Shown one piece after another: positions 19,862 to 29,600 of a DNA stretch of 64,000 bases; position 1 is the stretch's first letter, and each line of letters opens with the position of its first letter. Position numbers and translations under genes: made by a program. The notes beneath the pieces were generated by a model. It had not been told where the DNA came from, did no database searches, and worked only from the letters and a program-made list of their open reading frames with translations. The DNA lies in assembly GCA_964454335.1 (NCBI GenBank), contig CAYVVT010000003.1, positions 62,001 through 126,000 of the forward strand. Reading direction: 5' to 3'. Source of the stretch: CAYVVT01 sp964454335 (lineage in GTDB: Bacteria; Fidelibacterota; UBA8477; JABMPR01).

Positions 19862-19913
19862 TTTCCCTCCCATTTCCAATGTATATGTCAGATTCAACTA
19901 GCTGCAAAGCTCA

Positions 19914-21938
19914 TCATGGCTTCCAGTCCAACGTCAGCTTTCCCGACGGAGCTTCGGTATCATCAAATTTCTGGATCCGGGTGGCACTGAACGCCTCGTC
20001 ATAGACCAGGACATTGGAAATGCTTCCCATGAAATTGTAGCCCATATAGCCCTGGTAACTCATACCAGCACCGACATTGAAACTGGCCTTTGCATTGTCC
20101 TCGCTGAGGACCTCACCAGATCTCCCGATCATCTCCCCGTCGACATAGAACCGTGCTTTTCTGCGCTTGACAACCAGGATCAGGGTATGCCACCTGTCAT
20201 CGGTGAGGTCCATGGCAATCTCGAATTCTTCCCATCCGTCGTAAAGGACCACGCGATCGCGGAATACGGTGAGGGCCTTGAAGCCCTCCATAACGAAATC
20301 ATCTGCTGAGATGTCCTTGGATAGATCCGCATGGGAGAACAGGGTTCCTCCATGGGTCGTCTTAAAGCGTGTGATCACGGTGGAGCTCCCTTTGCCCAGA
20401 GATACATCCTCTGTCACGAAAAGTGGCGCTGCCTTCAGGGGCCCAACATCAGGTTCATTCCCATGGTTGTTCGGATCATCCCCGAGTTCCTGCTGCAGCC
20501 GTTCAAGTTCCTGCTTCAGTTCCACAACGACAGCCACATAAGCAGGATCGGCATACACATTGTTCATCTCATGCGGATCATTCTCCAGATCGTAGCATTC
20601 CCACTGATCGATACGGTGGAAGTAGATGAGTTTGTGTGTACGCGTTCTGACACCATAATGCGGTTCTGATTCAAAATGTGAATAATAGTAGCGATAGTAC
20701 ATGGAATCCCGCCAGCCCATCGGTATTTCTCCCCTTGTGAGCGGCAGGAAATCCTCTCCCTGCATGCCGGGATCAGGCAGAATACCCGCAGCAGCCAGGA
20801 TGGTGGGTGCGAAGTCCACATTCAGGATCATGCCATCGCTGAGGGTCGCCGGCTGTATCTGATCCGGCCAGCGCACCAGGAAGGGCATGCGGAGTGCTTC
20901 CTCGTACATCCAGCGTTTATCATACATACCATGTTCACCCAGGAAGAATCCCTGGTCGCCGGTGTACATGATGAGGGTGTTCTCCACCAGCCCGGACTCA
21001 TCCAGGTAGTCCAGGATACGTCCAACATTGTCGTCGACGCCCTTCACACAGCGCAGATACTTCTTCATGTAGAGCTGGTACTGCATCTTCTTCTTGGCCT
21101 CGCCTTCGAGATGCTCCGTCTCTTCCTCAAAATTCGTGTGATCGCCCCAGGGACTGCCAATGTACTGCAGCTGCGTCTTCAGGGCTTCACTGCGCCCATC
21201 GTAGTCGTCAAAGAGAGTTGGCGGCTCAGGGATCTCGGTATCCGCCAGGAACTCCTCATAACGCTCTGCATATTCCCATGTGTCATGAGGTGCCTTGAAA
21301 TGGCAGAATAGCATGAAAGGCTTATCTGCTGGCCTCTGGTCCTTGAGATATTCCAGGGTCTTGTCAGCAATGATATCGGATGAATGGCCCTCATAGCGCG
21401 TCATCTCCCCCAGACCGTTCCAGCCGCTGGGGTGGGTATTACCCGTCTCCACAAATTCAGGATTGTGATAATCACCCTGACCGGGCAGCAAGACATAGTG
21501 ATCCAGTCCTACAGGGTTCGAATGGAGGTGGTACTTCCCGATGAGAGCTGTGTGATAGCCCGCTACCTGCATCATCTTGGGCAGCGTGGGCTGGCTCTGA
21601 TCAAGAGCGGTGAATTTATAAACTCCGTTCTTATGGGCATACTTTCCGGTCATGATGGCACTTCGGCTTGGGGTACAGATTGAATTGGTCACGAAGCAGT
21701 TGGTGAACAGCATACCTTCATTCGCCAGACGATCGATGTTGGGGGTGGGACAGACGTCCTTGAGAATGCCTCCATAGGCGCTCACGGCCTGGGAGGTATG
21801 ATCGTCGGACATGATGAATATGACATTAGGTCGCTTGGTCTCCTCTCCAAAGACCAGTGGGATCCTGGGAAGGGCCAGAGCGGCGGCACCCAGACCTGCC
21901 GTCTTCATGAACCTTCTTCGGCTAACATTCTTCGTCAC
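19914..21938 (-). CDS. Type I sulfatase with Tat signal and C-terminal LamG-like domain
   Basis: Removes sulfate esters, presumably from a sulfated glycan. The GTG at 21938 is preferred since GGGGAG lies eight bases upstream; the TTG at 21944 is too close to it. The start must lie before the twin-arginine motif SRRRFMK, so folded export through Tat is expected. The alkaline-phosphatase-like core has NVIFIMSDDH for metal binding, CTPSR with Cys88 as the formylglycine site, GKYHLH and later YTGDQG. After about residue 500 a concanavalin/LamG-like domain (WHTLILVVKRRKARFYVDG) is fused, which is unusual for sulfatases and may bind substrate. It lies 19 bases behind a family-P lipoprotein. No formylglycine-generating enzyme was seen in the window. 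Confidence 0.92.
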   Translation of the reverse strand: MTKNVSRRRFMKTAGLGAAALALPRIPLVFGEETKRPNVIFIMSDDHTSQAVSAYGGILKDVCPTPNIDRLANEGMLFTNCFVTNSICTPSRSAIMTGKYAHKNGVYKFTALDQSQPTLPKMMQVAGYHTALIGKYHLHSNPVGLDHYVLLPGQGDYHNPEFVETGNTHPSGWNGLGEMTRYEGHSSDIIADKTLEYLKDQRPADKPFMLFCHFKAPHDTWEYAERYEEFLADTEIPEPPTLFDDYDGRSEALKTQLQYIGSPWGDHTNFEEETEHLEGEAKKKMQYQLYMKKYLRCVKGVDDNVGRILDYLDESGLVENTLIMYTGDQGFFLGEHGMYDKRWMYEEALRMPFLVRWPDQIQPATLSDGMILNVDFAPTILAAAGILPDPGMQGEDFLPLTRGEIPMGWRDSMYYRYYYSHFESEPHYGVRTRTHKLIYFHRIDQWECYDLENDPHEMNNVYADPAYVAVVVELKQELERLQQELGDDPNNHGNEPDVGPLKAAPLFVTEDVSLGKGSSTVITRFKTTHGGTLFSHADLSKDISADDFVMEGFKALTVFRDRVVLYDGWEEFEIAMDLTDDRWHTLILVVKRRKARFYVDGEMIGRSGEVLSEDNAKASFNVGAGMSYQGYMGYNFMGSISNVLVYDEAFSATRIQKFDDTEAPSGKLTLDWKP

Positions 21939-21957
21939 GATCAATACTCCCCTGTTT

Positions 21958-23415
21958 TCATGAAGTGATCTCCGGGCTCAGTGTAAAGTTCATTTGTTCA
22001 TTGCCTGACAGGTGACACCAGATCACTAGCATATCTTCCTCAAACCCATAGCGGAAGTCTTCCCCGTGTCGCAGAACTTCATCGTTCACGCTCAGAGTAA
22101 TGGCAGTATCTCCCCAATCCGGAACGACGAAGGCTGGATTGAGGATATTGACATCTAAGGTCTCATCTTCTTCAAATTCCGGTGGAAAGCCGAGCTGCCA
22201 GGACATGACTTCCGGCCCCTCGCCGAGTCTCGGGATCACATAGGCCCGCTGTGCCTGATCATAGCTCGGATCGGTATAAGAGAGTTCCCGTCCTTCCATG
22301 ATGAGCCGCGGATAGCGCAGCCAGGATCCGGCCAGATCAATGAGTGACTCTTGCGGATCTTTCTCTGCGGTCATACCCGCCAGGTACACCTGCTCCAGAA
22401 TGGTTTCGGTACGTCGATAGTGCCACCAGTTCAACGAATGGCCAATGGAAGCGGAATAACCTTCATCCTTCGGATACCGTGGCCAGGTTTGAACGATGTG
22501 CGGGAGTTCACCCTCCGGCGGGTAGGGTTCATTCTCCAGGCCGTAGGGCATGAAGATCGTGTAGGGCCTAAAACGTGACCGCAGGTTCACCAGTTTGATG
22601 TTAGCATCCGCGAACTCGCCGTAGTCCTTCGGATAGGGCTTATAGGAAACGATCTTCTCGCGGCCATCCATTTTGATGAGTGTTAGCGGGGAACTGGAGA
22701 TATCATCCTCAGGTAGACGGCCATCCTGGCCAAAGACGAATTCTTCATGGAACTCATGTACCACCATGGGTGGGATCTCCCGCATGGGTGCAATTCCGTC
22801 GAACAGTTCGTCAGTTACTGTGAGGCTTTGACCTGCCAGACCGGTGTATATCCTTACATGCCTGGTATGCATACCATCTGGATAGATGTAATACCATTCA
22901 TCGGTCCAGTCACCTTCACCATAAGGCGAGCCACTGGGTATGTTGGAATGCGCGATATAGCCATCCGGATCTGCGATAGCACCACGGAAGCGAACAATGA
23001 TCCGGGCATCGTTCTGGCTTTCGATCCACATCCTGGCCGTCCTGGCTTCCCGGTCCCACAAGATCTCACAGGAGCTGGAAGCCCGGGGATCATAGGTTTC
23101 AGTCCAGCCGTTGCTATAGTGGATATTGTTCTCAGTTACCATACAGGGATAGCAGGGCATGCTGAAACGCATGCGAGTGGGAAGCAGGTCGAAATAGACT
23201 TCGACGGAAATTCTCTCAAGCTCCCTGGGAACCGGAAATCCTGGTTTAAGATATTCAACTTCCGGTATATCAATTCCAACAGCATAGAAACTGTCAGCGG
23301 GATGAAATACCTCCCCCGTGTGGACCTCCACCTCGGGCGCACAGCCGCAGAGACAGGAAAGCTCCAGCAGGATCGGAATGATCAGAAATGGAGGTAGCAA
23401 AATCTTGCGCGGCAT
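21958..23415 (-). CDS. Family-P lipoprotein P1 (short form), unknown function
   Basis: A 485-residue protein with a lipobox (LCGC, Cys25) that I cannot assign to a known family. It is homologous to P2 at 24737-26167 along its whole length: shared LLPT/LPTQM, PCxVTENxIHYxNGWTETYD, RMWIESQNDARI, YPDGxHxRH and LTLIKMDG. It is more distantly related to the second half of P3, P5 and P6 (WVTE, HWRY, YPDG, then a C-terminal pattern of ARSW-like, RAYV and NPAFVV). The composition suggests an all-beta protein. It begins three bases after the metallophosphoesterase stop and precedes the sulfatase by 19 bases. A carbohydrate-active role is plausible from context only. Confidence 0.85.
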   Translation of the reverse strand: MPRKILLPPFLIIPILLELSCLCGCAPEVEVHTGEVFHPADSFYAVGIDIPEVEYLKPGFPVPRELERISVEVYFDLLPTRMRFSMPCYPCMVTENNIHYSNGWTETYDPRASSSCEILWDREARTARMWIESQNDARIIVRFRGAIADPDGYIAHSNIPSGSPYGEGDWTDEWYYIYPDGMHTRHVRIYTGLAGQSLTVTDELFDGIAPMREIPPMVVHEFHEEFVFGQDGRLPEDDISSSPLTLIKMDGREKIVSYKPYPKDYGEFADANIKLVNLRSRFRPYTIFMPYGLENEPYPPEGELPHIVQTWPRYPKDEGYSASIGHSLNWWHYRRTETILEQVYLAGMTAEKDPQESLIDLAGSWLRYPRLIMEGRELSYTDPSYDQAQRAYVIPRLGEGPEVMSWQLGFPPEFEEDETLDVNILNPAFVVPDWGDTAITLSVNDEVLRHGEDFRYGFEEDMLVIWCHLSGNEQMNFTLSPEITS

Positions 23416-23418
23416 ATT

Positions 23419-24735
23419 TCAATCCAGTTCGATACGATGAAAACCTTCCGCTACCAGGCGACCCTGTTCGGTATCCTCAAAAGTTGCCTCCCAGTGGATG
23501 TCGATAAGATTTTCATACACGCTCTCCCCCAGATCCTCATCGTAATACAGCTTCTTTTCGGCAATGAACTCGATGTCCAGGAGTTCAACAGAATTGGGGG
23601 GGATGGTGACTTGGTAGTGACTTGGTTCAATTCTAATGGAATTTGCTGGATTTAGAAGGAGTTCGAGTTGCATGGGGATATCCTCGTCATTGCTTAAGCT
23701 CAGAGTGGCCTTGTTCCCCAGGTAAAGCTCTCCTTCCTCACCTTCTCGATAGTCATACAATTCATGCTTGATCAGCCTGCTGCGCAGTACTGCGGTATAG
23801 GAATCTGCGCTCATCTGCTTGTCCCAGATACCTTCCAGCAGCAAATTGACAATCCGAGGTCCATCGTCCTTCATGGTGACCCATACCAGGTGATCGAACT
23901 GCCCATGGAGAGGTCCACGCATGAGATTATGGCCTCCAGTCGTAGAGAGGATGATGTAATCGCTTTCGTTGCGCTCGAAATGATGATAGTGATGGAAATG
24001 ACCGGCAAATACCGTATGCCCTCTCCCCTTCAGTTCCGCTTCCACTTCCGGCCAGCCACTGGTCCCCTGTCTGGAAACGAAATCATTCTCTTCATCCTCT
24101 GACTCTTCGTCTGCGAATTCCTCTGGCGGATAGGCCCAAAGGGGTTTGTGCAAGAACACGAGCGTCCAGCGTACAGTCGGGTGTTCTTGCAGCGTTCTGC
24201 GTACCCACTCCCTCTGCATGGACGCGATGTAGGGCTCATCGTGACCCTCGGAAACATCCTGTGAATTCAGGCAGAGGAAGAGAACGTCCTTGTAGACAAA
24301 GGAATAATAAGGATCCCCGTGGCGCTCCTGCCAGGTCCTCAGGGATAGGTCATCTGTGATGTCATGATTGCCAGGTACATAGAAGAAGGGCATCTCGAGA
24401 TCATCAATGAGAGCCTCAAATTCATCCCATTCCCTGTGCAGTCGTGCAGCGTCATCAGTATATCCCTCGATGAGATCTCCCACAGACATGACCAATTCGG
24501 GCTGCAGAAGGTTGAGCCTTCGGATCGCATCTTCAAAAACTCCGATCCGGGAGCCTCCCGTGCGATCTGCGACGATGGCAAACTGAAAATGATCCGGATC
24601 GGCGTTCACATTGAGATGAGACCAGGGATTCCTATCCCGTGCTTGGGCCTTTATTTGATCACGAGGCTGTTCAGAACAATTGATTATCACCAGCAAAATT
24701 TGGATCAAGATCAAGAAGTTCAACAAATCTCGCAT
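23419..24735 (-). CDS. Calcineurin-like metallophosphoesterase, exported
   Basis: A 438-residue phosphohydrolase of the calcineurin-like superfamily. An N-terminal signal ends near IINC, probably a lipobox. The two-metal core shows ADRTGG (in place of the usual DxH), VGDLIEG, GNHD, a histidine in LHKP and the terminal GHFHHYHHF. An acidic insert (EEFADEESEDEEND) precedes that last part. The C-terminal 130 residues form a beta-rich domain of unknown role. The ATG has AGGAG upstream. The gene is sandwiched between family-P genes P2 and P1 with gaps of one and three bases, so the three are translated together. It could remove phosphate from glycans or other surface molecules; the substrate is unknown. 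Confidence 0.88.
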   Translation of the reverse strand: MRDLLNFLILIQILLVIINCSEQPRDQIKAQARDRNPWSHLNVNADPDHFQFAIVADRTGGSRIGVFEDAIRRLNLLQPELVMSVGDLIEGYTDDAARLHREWDEFEALIDDLEMPFFYVPGNHDITDDLSLRTWQERHGDPYYSFVYKDVLFLCLNSQDVSEGHDEPYIASMQREWVRRTLQEHPTVRWTLVFLHKPLWAYPPEEFADEESEDEENDFVSRQGTSGWPEVEAELKGRGHTVFAGHFHHYHHFERNESDYIILSTTGGHNLMRGPLHGQFDHLVWVTMKDDGPRIVNLLLEGIWDKQMSADSYTAVLRSRLIKHELYDYREGEEGELYLGNKATLSLSNDEDIPMQLELLLNPANSIRIEPSHYQVTIPPNSVELLDIEFIAEKKLYYDEDLGESVYENLIDIHWEATFEDTEQGRLVAEGFHRIELD

Positions 24736-24736
24736 A

Positions 24737-26167
24737 TCAGACTCCTATTCTCTGAATGCTAATACTCAGGGGTTCTGTTGACGTCCTACGCAACCAGACT
24801 ACCAGCACATCCTGCACAGTTCCCAGTCCATGGATGTCGTTCTGGTGATAGAAGCCAACACGCAGATCCCGGCCGGAAGTTAGCTCCATCTCGTTTAGGG
24901 TCACCTTGGCACCCCCAGTCTTCCAGCCCGTAATGATGAATGTGGGATTCATGACTGGTGATCCCGAACTGGCCTCAAGTGTGACATGAATATCCTCAGC
25001 CTGCGAGTTGGTTAGCAGATAGGCACGTTCAGCAGGTTCATAGCCATGGTAAAGTGTATTTGATCCTTCCTTCAACCATAGCTCAGGTGCATTTAACCAT
25101 GACCTGCCAAGTGTAGATATAAATACCTGTGGCTCAGTGAGATCAGTGAATCCAGATAAATAGATTTGTGAGATGGTTGTATCGGTTTTTTCGTACAGGG
25201 TTCTATGAATGATATGACCAAGCGCGACTCCATGATACCCCTCATCAGTAATCGGTTCCTGAGGCCAGGACTGGAAGGTGTACTTGCGTGTTTTCCGCTC
25301 AGGGGCATAGGGCGAGATGGAAACGCCCTCATCCCTCCCGATGGTAAAGGGATGATACCGTGATCGTGTGTTCACCACGAAGGCGTTTGCGTTCCAGAAA
25401 TCCCCGAAGCTGTGGTACAGATCCTCTTCCTCTGGATCAAAATGGATGGGATAGGGATCATAGGAAACGGTTTTGGCGCTTCCGTCCATCTTTATCAGGG
25501 TCAAAGCTTCGGTTTGAATATCCTGCTCAGGCATATTGCCTGTGCCCAGGAAAAGCATCTCCTGAAACTCGAATATGTAGTTCGGCGGATCCCGGTCCCA
25601 GCCGAAGGGCTTACTGGTGGGCGCAAAATAGGTGTAGATCTTGGAATGTCGCACATGTACACCGTCAGGATAGATGATGAACCGTTCATCCACCCAATCC
25701 CCGGGGCCATACGGTGCGACCTGCGGCGCATCCTTATGGGCAATGATGCCTTCACTGCTTACCAGTGCCGCTCGCCAGGCCACCACGATACGGGCGTCAT
25801 TCTGACTTTCTATCCACATGCGGGAATAGGTGTTTGGCCAGTCCATGAGCGGTTCGCAGGACCCCTCACCAGCGGCTTCGTCGTAGGTTTCCGTCCAGCC
25901 ATTATAATAGTGGATACCATTCTCGGTCACCAGGCATGGAAAGGATGGCAAACAGAAGTTCATTTGCGTCGGTAGCTGGTCGAAGGTGACGATGATCTCC
26001 CCGCGTCTCCCTCTTTCCGCCTTGTGGTCAGGATCAAAATTCCCAACGGCCTTGAACTCAGTTGGATGAATGGTTTGCGCTGCCATCTCGAAAACCACTG
26101 CTTCGTGGTTGCAGCCGAGCATACACCAGGCCACCAGAAGTATTAATGCTAAGGTCAGGGAGCGCAT
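24737..26167 (-). CDS. Family-P lipoprotein P2 (short form), unknown function
   Basis: About 476 residues. The reading frame is open further upstream, but the ATG at 26167 follows a perfect AGGAGGT six bases away and starts a typical lipoprotein signal (MLGC, Cys19), so the longer form is rejected. It is the closest relative of P1 in the window (NGWTETYD, MWIESQNDAR, YPDGVHVRH, LTLIKMDG). The C-terminus carries the family pattern of GRSW, ERAYLL, NPTFII and a final VVWL strand. It lies directly downstream of a truncated GH32 gene and one base upstream of the metallophosphoesterase. Function is unknown; the fold is probably all-beta. Confidence 0.83.
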   Translation of the reverse strand: MRSLTLALILLVAWCMLGCNHEAVVFEMAAQTIHPTEFKAVGNFDPDHKAERGRRGEIIVTFDQLPTQMNFCLPSFPCLVTENGIHYYNGWTETYDEAAGEGSCEPLMDWPNTYSRMWIESQNDARIVVAWRAALVSSEGIIAHKDAPQVAPYGPGDWVDERFIIYPDGVHVRHSKIYTYFAPTSKPFGWDRDPPNYIFEFQEMLFLGTGNMPEQDIQTEALTLIKMDGSAKTVSYDPYPIHFDPEEEDLYHSFGDFWNANAFVVNTRSRYHPFTIGRDEGVSISPYAPERKTRKYTFQSWPQEPITDEGYHGVALGHIIHRTLYEKTDTTISQIYLSGFTDLTEPQVFISTLGRSWLNAPELWLKEGSNTLYHGYEPAERAYLLTNSQAEDIHVTLEASSGSPVMNPTFIITGWKTGGAKVTLNEMELTSGRDLRVGFYHQNDIHGLGTVQDVLVVWLRRTSTEPLSISIQRIGV

Positions 26168-26171
26168 ACGA

Positions 26172-26639
26172 TTACCTCCTGTTGGACCTATTCCAGGTAC
26201 GACCACGATCGTTGCTGTAGGCCAGACACTGAACCTGTGAAGACGCCGAGTATAACGCGACAAGAGTCTTCTCGTCACCAGTCTGGAAGCCTGCACTGTT
26301 ATGATGATCCACAACCATGGAACCGGCCCAGATCCCGCCAAGTGTGTCTGGTTCCAGTGCCCAGGGCAACTGTTCCCAATGGATTAGGTCCGGACTGACT
26401 GCATGTCCCCAGTGGGATAACTCGCCCCCATCCCAGTTGTCTGGATGAGCAATGGGAAACATGTGGTATTCGCCATCATAATAGACCAGACCACAAGGAT
26501 CATTGATCCAGCCAGTCTGGGCCAAATAGTGGAATTGAGGACGAAGTCGCTCGTTGTAGAGGCCCTGCTCCTTATCAGATCCAGAGCTACAGGCTATCAT
26601 TATGATCGACAGGAGGAACAAGGTCAATCTGTTCCACAT
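26172..26639 (-). pseudogene. Truncated GH32 gene (N-terminal part only)
   Basis: A 155-residue open frame that matches only the beginning of a GH32 enzyme. It has a lipoprotein signal (IACS), then FHYLAQTGWINDPCG, in which the WxNDPxG nucleophile motif is present but with Cys for Asn/Asp, and SHWGHAVSPDLIHWEQL. It stops right after YSNDRGRTW, so the RDP and EC motifs and at least two thirds of the propeller are missing. The downstream gene P2 begins five bases later with an intact ribosome site, so a deletion or recombination joined the two. It cannot fold as a normal GH32 and is probably a relic. Its DRGRTW and LHWE-type motifs resemble the intact GH32 at 5622-7778. Confidence 0.75.
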
Positions 26640-26679
26640 ACTCCAATCCCTTTGTCTATAAGTGGAGTCGGCATTGCTT

Positions 26680-29600
26680 CTACATCCTCAGAATCTTTTG
26701 ATTGGCCTTGGCTTTGGAATTCTGACTGAGGACCACAAAGTAGGTCCCCGCCGGCAGCTTGCGCCCATTGCTGTCGATGGCCCGCCAGACAAACTCATAT
26801 TCATCACCATCCTGGAATTCGTTTATCAGCACGGCTACCTCTTTTCCCAGCAGGTCGTAAACACGGATCCCCACCTTTGATCTGAACACCGTCCTGTATC
26901 TGACATTTACCAGTTCCGAGAAGGGATTCGGATAGACAATGAGCCGGTCATACTCGATGGATGGCAGTGTATCCTCTGGTGTGACTGTGGTGTCCGGAGG
27001 TGGCGGATTGTAGCTGGTATCCGGGTCGAAGATATGTGTAATATCAAAGCGTGAGTTCTGCCTTCCGGGTGTGCCGAATCCATCAGATGCAGCCCAGTTC
27101 TGGGCGATGACATTATCGCTTATGGGATTGATCAGCTCCAGGGTCGGTCCGAACCCGTTGGCAGCAGTGGGCCAGGGTGTATGGGGTAAGAAATAGACAG
27201 AATCGACCAATTGCGTATCTGCATCGAAGAGACGAACTGCATCTCCAGTGGCGGACAATCCGAAATTGAAGCTTCCGATGACGTTCTCGACCTCGGGGAA
27301 GGCTGTGATGAAATCGTTCCGATCCCGGGCCACAACGAGGTAGGAGCCGCCTTCCAGGAAGAAATTCACTGGAAACCGGTAGATATTGGTATCTGCGCTA
27401 TCCCGAAAGGTCCAGCCACTCAGGTCAATCGTCTCAGATCCTGTGTTGTAAATTTCGAACCAGTCCCTGGGCTGCAATAAGTCACCAGAACTGTAATTCA
27501 CTTCGTTGACAACAATACCCCCAGCTGTATCTGGTGCGAATAGGGCAATGATTTCCGGGTAATCACCGGGATAGGGTGTGATAGTAGCCTCTTCACCCCC
27601 AGGTATCCCCTGCCATTCAATAAAGCGGTACCCGGGCTTGGGTTGAGCTGATATGAGAAGCGGGGTTTCAGTGAAGTACTTGCCGCTCCAGCGTTCCTCC
27701 TCGATGAACAGTGTATTAAGCTTGACGATCCCTGTCCCGGCTGGCTCCATACCCACTGTTGTCCTTAGTGTATCACCGATATCGAAGTTGTTCTTGAGAT
27801 GCCGCCACAGATATCGGGGACGCTGATCGGCGAAGGTATAGACCTTCTGCAATTCATGGTTATAATCATTTTGCGAACGATCCCAGCGATCCAGGTGGGC
27901 TGGCAATTCAAGCTCGATCCCAGCATGGAAGCTGTCAATGATGGCTGTGGCGCGGTCCGGTTGAAAGCGGGTATTCAGGTAGTCGGCGAAGCGGTTGACA
28001 AAGGCATTCTCGAAATCCTGGTTCTCCAGCATGTTCCGGAAGATGAAAGTGGACCAGGGTGGATTGGGCCAGCCTTCCTCGAGACTGCCCTCCGTGTTGA
28101 TGGCATGCCAGACATGATCCAACCTCCAGGCATCCGAATCCCACAAGCTGAAGCCAGTATCCAGATCATATAGAATCCAGCGCCATTTGCCACCTTCATC
28201 CCTCGCCCGCCAGAACCGGTTGTTGTTGGCCGGCCAATCCCAGTTATTTGTGTAGATCTCAATGATCTGATAATCGAGCATGTTGTCGATGTCGATCATC
28301 GACGCGATGTACTGGTAGTCATCATAAGCACCGAGATCATGATCCTCCATGAACTCGATCATATGGTTGTAGTGCTCCCGGTCACCATGCAGTATCAGAG
28401 GCGTGACCACCTCCTTATATTCAAGAAAGTCGAGATTGTCCTGTGGAACAAAGTGATGATCCGCGATGTAGTGCTCATTCACCTTCTCCCGAAGGTTGTG
28501 AATCCCCCAGTACTCGCCATTGATGTATACGACAGCGGGTCGGTAGCGCTGAAAATCCACCTCACTATCAGGCATGAAACCATTACTGGCCATTGGATCG
28601 CGGATCAGGGTCGACCACCAGTCGTTACCGCCATTTCTCAACAGGAAGGACTCGTACTCCATGAATGGCAGATCCGGAAACAGCTGATAGGGCAGCTCAC
28701 CAAGGCCATAGGCTCCGCGAAAGAAGATGGCCAGGGACTTCTGCTCGAACCCGGACGATCCGGATCCGAAGATCTCACAACCCGCTGCGTATCCAAAAGC
28801 CTGTTCTCCCCCTGCTTCAAAGAGCTGGACGTAAACGGGGATCTCTCGATCATCTGCACCTTCATAGATCCCACCTGGCCCAAAGAAGTCCACCGGTTCA
28901 CCAACGATGGAGAAGATCGGCAGATTCTGAGGCTCATTCACGAAATAGGTGTGTGTGATGGTCTGACCGGCGGTGTAGGGCGGCATAAAGGGACGTACCC
29001 GAAGAACTCTGTTCAGGTGGATGAGGAGGGAGTCTGGAAATTCATTAGAAAAAACGGTTGGCGTGGATCCGTCCAGGGTGTAGCGGAGCTCAACACTATC
29101 TTCCGATGTCGTCACCTTGAGGTAGAAGGAGTGCGTATAGAAGCCGCTGGTGTCTGAGAAGGTGGGCGTCACAGGAACAATGAGTGTATCTGAACCTTCT
29201 GGGAAATTCGACTCGCCAGGGGTTGGTATCTGATAATAGACCCAGTTATCAGCACCGTCCGGATTTCTACCCCTGGATATGTCCGTAGAAATGAGTCCCG
29301 TGAAAAGCGAGTCCAGCACCTGCCCGAAGGGATCCGCCAGAATGAGATACTCCCCACTGGATTGTAGCTTGAAATTGGTATGGTTGTAACTGAAGCCAAG
29401 ATCCAGGATACTCGGTGGTGGGTTCAGATCTGTATTGCCCACCTGTCGCAGGGACAGAAAAGGAATAAAGGTCATGTCAGAAGAATCCCAGCCTAGGTTG
29501 TGGATTTGAATGGCCAGCACATTCTCGCCTTCAACAGCCAGATCATGAAAATCCTCTATGTCAAAACGATCCGGTGGGAATCCCTGATACATGCGGGCTT

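Noticed and set aside
26168..26341. N-terminal extension of P2 upstream of 26167
   Set aside because: It overlaps the truncated GH32 in another frame and has no signal peptide, while the ATG at 26167 has a perfect ribosome site and lipobox.
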